A stretch of DNA of 64,000 nucleotides from contig CAJFCJ010000012.1 in NCBI GenBank assembly GCA_904063045.1, positions 2,413,180 through 2,477,179 on the forward strand, given 5' to 3'. Positions within the stretch are counted from its first letter, which is position 1. Each line of letters begins with the position of its first letter. A model generated the notes under the pieces. It did not search any database and was not told the DNA's origin. It was given only the letters and a program-made list of their open reading frames with translations. Position numbers and translations under genes: made by a program. Source of the stretch: Dimorphilus gyrociliatus. Taxonomy: Eukaryota; Annelida; Polychaeta; Dinophilidae. Below are positions 58,746 to 64,000 of this stretch, in pieces.

Positions 58746-59639
58746 AGATATAGAGTTTTGACAAAAGCAAAAGAAAAACTAAAAAAAATAACCATTTATA
58801 ATATCCATAACATTTGAATAGTTTAAAAGTAATTAATCACTGTTTGTTGATTTTAGCATTTCGATCAAATGGTAATTTTCCTTCAAATACTTTTATCAAA
58901 CAACATCAGAGAGAATGACAGTTGTTTTAGAAGGATTTTTCATTAATTTTTCTTTAAACAAAATAACTTTTTCCTTAGTTTTTGTTTCAATTATCTGTCA
59001 ACGCACATCCTTTTTCTTATATAATTGTCAATTGAATGAAATTTCCAGGTTTCATTTAACAAATTCAACTTTCTGTTTATATCTGACATCAGAAACTTTG
59101 CTGTGGCATTAAAAATATTTATCTAATGGGAAAATAGAAGAAGTCTTATAGACTTGAATGGTCTAATCAGAATAAAAATCATGTATTCTTTTGTTAGATT
59201 TATTCAAATAATTAGTATGAAAACTATAGTGTGTAAAATGTTTACAGCTTTGCTATTAAACTCCATTCTTAAAGCTACTAAGGATTTTCATTTATTAAGA
59301 TATAGAAGAAGCGAGAGGGTTTTCACAATTGATCTTTATGTTAATGGCATATGGTTGTATTATCGCTTTGTAATGCTAAGCTTTCTTTTTCAACATTATA
59401 TAAATTTATCTAAGCTTAACTGATATATTATTCTAACAAAAGAGATTGTTTAGTCGTGATTTTGTAAGTTATAAATGCTTATAGGATTATTACTACTGCT
59501 ATACAGATAACTTTATATCATCAGCAGATCTAGTTAAAAGTACAGTGAATAAGCTATTGGTTAAACAAAAGTAAAGGCAATTTGAAGGATTGTTAAAAAC
59601 AAAAGTAGCCTCTTTTAATAAATCAGGAGTTTGAAGCTC
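58746..59639. other. Upstream flank of copy C, part of the duplicated unit
   Basis: 58850-59430 aligns by eye with 60590-61150 upstream of pseudogene 2 (GAAATTTCCAG, AAATATTTATCTAAT, TTTGTTAGATTTA, GCTTTGCTATTAAACT and AGGGATTTTC-type blocks in the same order). Plus ORFs at 58915-59112 and 59154-59423 are open by chance in the copy C version and not conserved in the other. No gene. Confidence 0.5.
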
Positions 59640-60467
59640 CTTCAAATATCCATTGACACATACTTCACATTTTGAACTATCTTATTTGCAGATTGCGCAA
59701 TTCATTACTTTCAAAGTTTGTCAAGTAGTTTTTGCAGTGTCAGGGAATTCAACACCACTTGCAAATTGTTCTTTTGTTCGAAATCAGGGCAGTTAGTATA
59801 CAGTAGATATCACGTATTGCATTTCGTACAATTTCCAAGTCCCGATAGATCAGTTTTTAAACCGCATTCATTACAGTTGATATCAATACGACTGCATTCT
59901 GAACATTCAGAGTTATCTTTATTCAAAAAATATTTTTCATTTGGAACACACTTAATACAATTCGCACCGTTGCAAATTTGCACAGTTGCTTATGTTTGAA
60001 ATTATAAGATATTCGGGAAAATTTAAAGACAAACCTCAATTTTAGAAATACGTTTAAAAGAAGAGAAACTGGTATAATATGATTTTTTTTATTGGAAGAA
60101 TGTCTCAAAAAGAAATATTAATATATCTCTATTTTTCATTTTGAACTATGAAATTATATGCTGAACTTCTATCTACATAAATGACTGTATGACATAAGAA
60201 AATGGAACTTTCTGTTCTTGAAAATGAGTGAAGCAATAATGATTTTGCATGATAAATTTCTTTGATATCATTTAATGAAAGATGTAGATTTAACTTGATT
60301 AGAGGCGCAAATTAAACACCTTAAGTCTTTTTTGCTACAAATGTGATAGTTTGATATATCGTCACAGGCAGTTGTAGTTGCAGATTGCATGTGTTTAGCA
60401 GTAAGCCAAATTGTTACTACTAACAGATATAATTTCAGATATTGGCGGTATATAAAGCCTATATAAA
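59640..60467 (-). pseudogene. Decayed array copy (pseudogene 2)
   Basis: Contains an exon 1 remnant at about 60290-60437 in which the start codon is lost (CTG AAA TTA TAT where copy B has ATG AAA CTT TAT) but the signal-peptide frame LVVTIWLTAKHMQSATT is still readable. Separately, two fragments of the giant central exon occur at about 59653-59755 and 59810-59965 (GTCCCGATAGATCAGT, TTATCTTTATTCAA), with gaps and frame breaks. Exons 2-5 and 7-10 are absent. A TATA-like box (TTTTATATAGG, minus) survives at 60458-60468. Confidence 0.75.
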
Positions 60468-61380
60468 AAACTTGATTCAAACTGAAAGTAAAAGGTTAAA
60501 TATAGAATTTTGGGAGAAAGTAATAAATATTAAAGAAATAACCACTAATGCTAAGTAACAAAACATTCATTTCATTTGAATAGTTTGAAAGAAATTATTG
60601 ATTTTGTTGTTGGTTTTAACAATTCAATCAATTACCAATTTCTCTGGCTATTTTTTATGAAAGATTGTAAATGAGATTGATAGTGGCTTTACAAAGATTA
60701 ATAGATATTTTTGCTTTGAGCAGAGCAAATTTTTTGTTAGTTATCTGGCAAACCCAATTAGTTTTATAACACAATGAAATTTCCAGCTTTTATTTAGTAA
60801 ACTTTGCTATAACATTTAAAATATTTATCTAATAGCAAAGTAGAGAAAGTCACCTTGACTTGATAGCGACCACTGGCCTTTAAAGAATTAAATTATCTAT
60901 TCTTTGTTAGATTTAATCAAACAATTACTATAAAAAGTATACTCTGCGGAGCTTTCGCAGCTTTACTATTAAACTTAATTCTTCAAACTATAAGGGATTT
61001 TCGATTATTTTATTTCAGACATTCTATAAATATTGAAGACTTGCAAAGGTTTTCTCTGATGATTTTCATGTTTATTCCATTAGGTTTGTATTAACGCTAT
61101 TGTTAATGCTATGACTTTTTTGAATCGATATTGCACCTAAGCCTTGCTAAAGAATATTCCAACAAGAATGTTTGTTTAATCGTGGTTGTGTTATAATTAA
61201 TATTATAATCATGATGTTATTCATCAGTAGGTCTAGTTGAGATCTGATGAGTTTTGATCAAAAATGATAGAGAGAATAGTTATTTATATAAACAAAATGT
61301 ATACTTCCGAATATTTAGATGCATAGTGCATCATTTCTCATTGAAGATTGAACAGAAAGTAAAATTAATGATAGAAAAAT
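60468..61380. other. Upstream flank of pseudogene 2
   Basis: Homologous to the upstream flank of copy C (see 58746-59639). A+T-rich, no supported ORF, no RNA gene. Confidence 0.45.
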
Positions 61381-61404
61381 GAGGATAGAAATAATGAAAT
61401 ATTA

Positions 61405-61560
61405 TTGTGACCAGTAGATAAAACTTGATTAGAGGCGCACATTGAACACTTTAATCCTCTATTACTGCAACTTTCGCAATTCGCTATATCTTCGCAACCA
61501 GATGTGGGTACGGACTGCAAGTGCTTAGCAATAAACCTAATTGTTACTACAAAGAGATAT
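61405..61560 (-). pseudogene. Exon 1 remnant of array copy (pseudogene 3)
   Basis: Readable on the minus strand as a signal-peptide-like stretch (LFVVTIRFIAKHLQS) followed by CEDIANCESCSNRGLKCSMC, equivalent to residues ~5-50 of copy B, then homology stops at ACTGGTCACAAT where exon 1 would continue to its donor. No start codon and no downstream exons. It sits only about 100 bp beyond the stop codon of copy D. Confidence 0.75.
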
Positions 61561-61660
61561 GACGGATTATATTAAACTATAGTGAATGAATGGTGACATC
61601 AATCAATTGACAATTTCTCAGAATATCATTTCTCATTATCTGAATTGTTTATTGAGTATC

Positions 61661-64000
61661 TTAGGCCATCATAGCAGCAACAACACCTAATAAAACTAGC
61701 GAGATATTAATAAATATAGCTGCAGCTCCCGCAATACCATCGTTAAAGAAGATGTTGCATTTATCTCCTACGCAGCATTTTTCACATGCTTTTGTACCAT
61801 CAGATGCTTTCTTGCAATGTTCCTCCACTGTTGAACTACTACATGTCACATTTCTACATTCTCTTGTAAATGTTGTTACGCCTCCCTTTTCTAATCTAGA
61901 AACCCAACAGGCGCCACCATTGCCACATTCTTTTAATTTGATTGTATCAGTTTCATTGACAAAGTTGGATTGTTCCTTTCCGCAGTTTTCTTCATTTCCA
62001 GAACAAGTAAGACATTTCACTGTTCATAATTCATGAGAAAAACAAGTCATATAAAGAATAATGGGATTGATTATGTATAGATACTTACTTGCGCATTGTC
62101 TGTCATTATCATAAAGATGATACTCGCTTAAACATTTATCACATTTGAATCCATGAACACAAACTCCACAATCGGTTACTTGATTGGAACTGCACGAAAT
62201 ACATTCAGTTTTCTCATCAGATAAAGCGTAACCGGATTGACACTTGAAGCAGCTTGCTTTTCCAGTACTATCCACTTGTGGAGAACAATCCATGCAATTA
62301 GCGAAAGCAGATGTTGAACAATCTAATAAAATCAAAATACATTGTACATCATTTAATTGGTTGATGACTTTTTAAGATAATAGATATTTATAACCTTCGC
62401 AAGCTCCTGCTCTAATTGAAAATCCTTTTTTACATTTAGTACATACTGATTTATCGGATGAAGTTGCTGAGCAAACATCGCAATTAGGGGGACAAAAAGT
62501 GCACTGCTTAAAAGAATCTCCGAACAAAGCATAGTACTGTCTGCATTTCGTACAAGTTATTGAACCTTTCTCAATTGCACAGTTCGGACAATTTCTCGGA
62601 CATTCGCTACATTGTTCTGTACTTTTCCTAAATCCTTGCGTACAAGTTGAGCATACAAGAACTCCTTTATCGTCAACATCTTCACAAACCGAGCATTGAT
62701 TTGGACAAGCGTAACATTTTCTGTCCGATGTTTTTCTGCCAAATTTATCATCACAACTGTTGACGTCGCAACCAATGACGCCATTTTGAATCGAACATTT
62801 TCTACAGTGATTCGGACAAGCTGAAATGTTGTGAATTGAATTGAATTGTACAGGAAAATTCCTTTCGTAGAAATTACCTCTACAGTTTCCAACATCCAAA
62901 TTCAGAATAAACCTTGGTTTACATTTGGTACAAAGTGTACCAGTTTTAGCATCATTTAATTTACAAGTCACACAATTCCCATGACAAGCTATAAAAACAA
63001 TTTTTTTTTCATATACACAAAGAAAGATAATAAGAATCACTTTTCAACAAGAATATAAATGATTTATTTCACTTACGTTGACATTTTCCATCAGCAGTTG
63101 ATGAAGCGTAACCAGCATTACATGTTGCGCATGTTGTTACTCCTGTGGCATCAATGTTACAGGATGCACAAGGACTAGTACATGACACACATTTGTTTCC
63201 AGATGTAAACAGTTTGTGTGTGCTCTTACATTCCTTACATTTTATTTCTTTTGCAACATCATCCCAATCGCATTTTACGCAATTACTCGGACAAGATACA
63301 CAATTCCTACTAATGTCGAAAGTGAAACCAGAAGAACATTTAGAACATCCTTGACTTCCGTCATTTTTCAAATAACATCTCATACAAGAATCATCGCATT
63401 TTACACAAGTTCCATCGTCAGATTTAGTGATATATCCATCAATACAACCAGTTGGAAGACAATATGTTTGTCCGTTTTTAAAGTAACACTTGTTACAATT
63501 TGTAGGACAAGCATTACAATCGAAATCAGACCAGTCAAGAGCATATCCTGCATTGCATTCTACGCATTTCTTTACTGCTGAATTATCTTGAATACATTTA
63601 TCGCAATTACTTGGGCATTGTGTGCATTCATAACTGCTGTCGGTTAAACCATAACTACTGTCGCAATGAAATTGTAAGCATAGAGTTTCTGTATCACTTT
63701 TAGCTCGGCATTTTCCACAATTATCAGGACATTTCAGGCAAGTCTTTTTCGTGGTTAGTTGAAGAACATGGGTGTTTTCATTACATTTTGTGCATTTGTC
63801 TACAACATCGCCTTCTTTAATTGTACAAGAAAGACATCCATCTCCGCAAGAAACGCATGTTGTTTTATCAAAGCTTGGAGCGTATCCCGACTTGCAAACT
63901 TGACATTCGTTTGGTGAATTATCGGCTTTTAACGAACAAGTGTTACAGTTAGTCATACATTTAACACAGGATGTTTTCGCACTGTGAACCGAATATCCAC
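61661..64000 (-). CDS. Giant CxxC-rich furin-like-repeat surface protein with C-terminal Ly6 domain, array copy D (5' part beyond window)
   Basis: Partial: only exons 6 (3' part) to 10 are inside the window. Exons: 63077 to beyond 64000 (central exon), 62878-62988, 62395-62820, 62089-62322, 61661-62019; the last four have exactly the lengths seen in A, B and C. The reading frame is open to the window edge. The C-terminus carries CCVGDKCNIFFNDGIAGAAA and a hydrophobic tail, as in A. Sequence of exons 7, 8 and 10 is closest to copy C, while introns 8 and 9 are close to B. The signal peptide, exons 1-5 and the copy-specific repeats lie outside the window, so intactness cannot be judged. Confidence 0.85.

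Noticed and set aside
59154..59423. 89-residue plus ORF upstream of copy C
   Set aside because: The homologous flank at 60900-61150 does not keep the frame, so it is not conserved as coding.
32308..64000. Protist variant surface protein (Giardia-like) origin because of CxxC richness
   Set aside because: The genes have many spliceosomal introns, animal-type signal peptides and a Ly6 domain, and sit beside clear animal genes. The likeness is one of composition and style, not descent.

Overview
This is an A+T-rich animal genome window, about 64 kb, with dense protein-coding genes, short GT-AG introns (often 45-200 nt) and no operons, rRNA, tRNA, CRISPR array or intact transposon that I can see. 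An innexin, a Dispatched-type RND protein, POFUT2 and a kinectin/p180 homologue point to a bilaterian invertebrate. The compact introns and tight gene spacing suggest a small-genome lophotrochozoan such as a minute annelid; that placement is inference. Exon structures were built by hand from splice signals and codon phase, and almost every model closes exactly in frame.

Region 1 (1-31.7 kb) is a single-copy housekeeping/developmental region. In order it holds: a partial unknown charged protein (-); a ZDHHC9/14/18-type palmitoyltransferase (+); TMEM242 (-); CTU2/NCS2 (+); a COX7A-like subunit (-); a 15-exon kinectin/p180-like ER coiled-coil protein (+); an armadillo + fibronectin-III protein with a long basic tail (+); POFUT2 (-), with what looks like a pair of mutually exclusive exons; a Ly6/uPAR-domain GPI protein (+); a secreted protein with an ITIH C-terminal-like domain (-); and an innexin (+). 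Several neighbours are divergently transcribed from short shared upstream regions (TMEM242/CTU2, COX7A/kinectin, POFUT2/Ly6).

Region 2 (32.3-64 kb) is a minus-strand tandem array of giant cysteine-rich cell-surface genes: copy A (32308-38327), copy B (43390-49737), copy C (52554-58608) and copy D (61661 to beyond the window end), with three decayed copies between them (near 50.8-52.1, 59.6-60.5 and 61.4-61.6 kb). A Dispatched-like gene sits between A and B. Each full copy has 10 exons. It encodes a signal peptide, then a very long chain of CxxC-rich furin-like modules, and ends in a Ly6/uPAR-type domain with a hydrophobic tail suited to GPI anchoring; A and B are about 1,740 aa. All eight internal exons are symmetric (phase 1-1), and four are exactly 111 nt, one module each. 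A single 2.8-2.9 kb exon holds a central block with a different tandem repeat in each copy (219-nt units in A, 210-nt in B, a third type in C), while the flanks and even some introns are nearly identical between copies.

This array is the most interesting system here: an expanding, converting and decaying family of GPI-anchored, CxxC-rich surface proteins with conserved ends and a copy-specific middle. Its function cannot be read from sequence. A variable surface, recognition or barrier protein family is a hypothesis only. Other points worth a second look are the POFUT2 alternative exons, an in-frame stop in a skippable exon of copy C, and a Dispatched intron with no AG acceptor.
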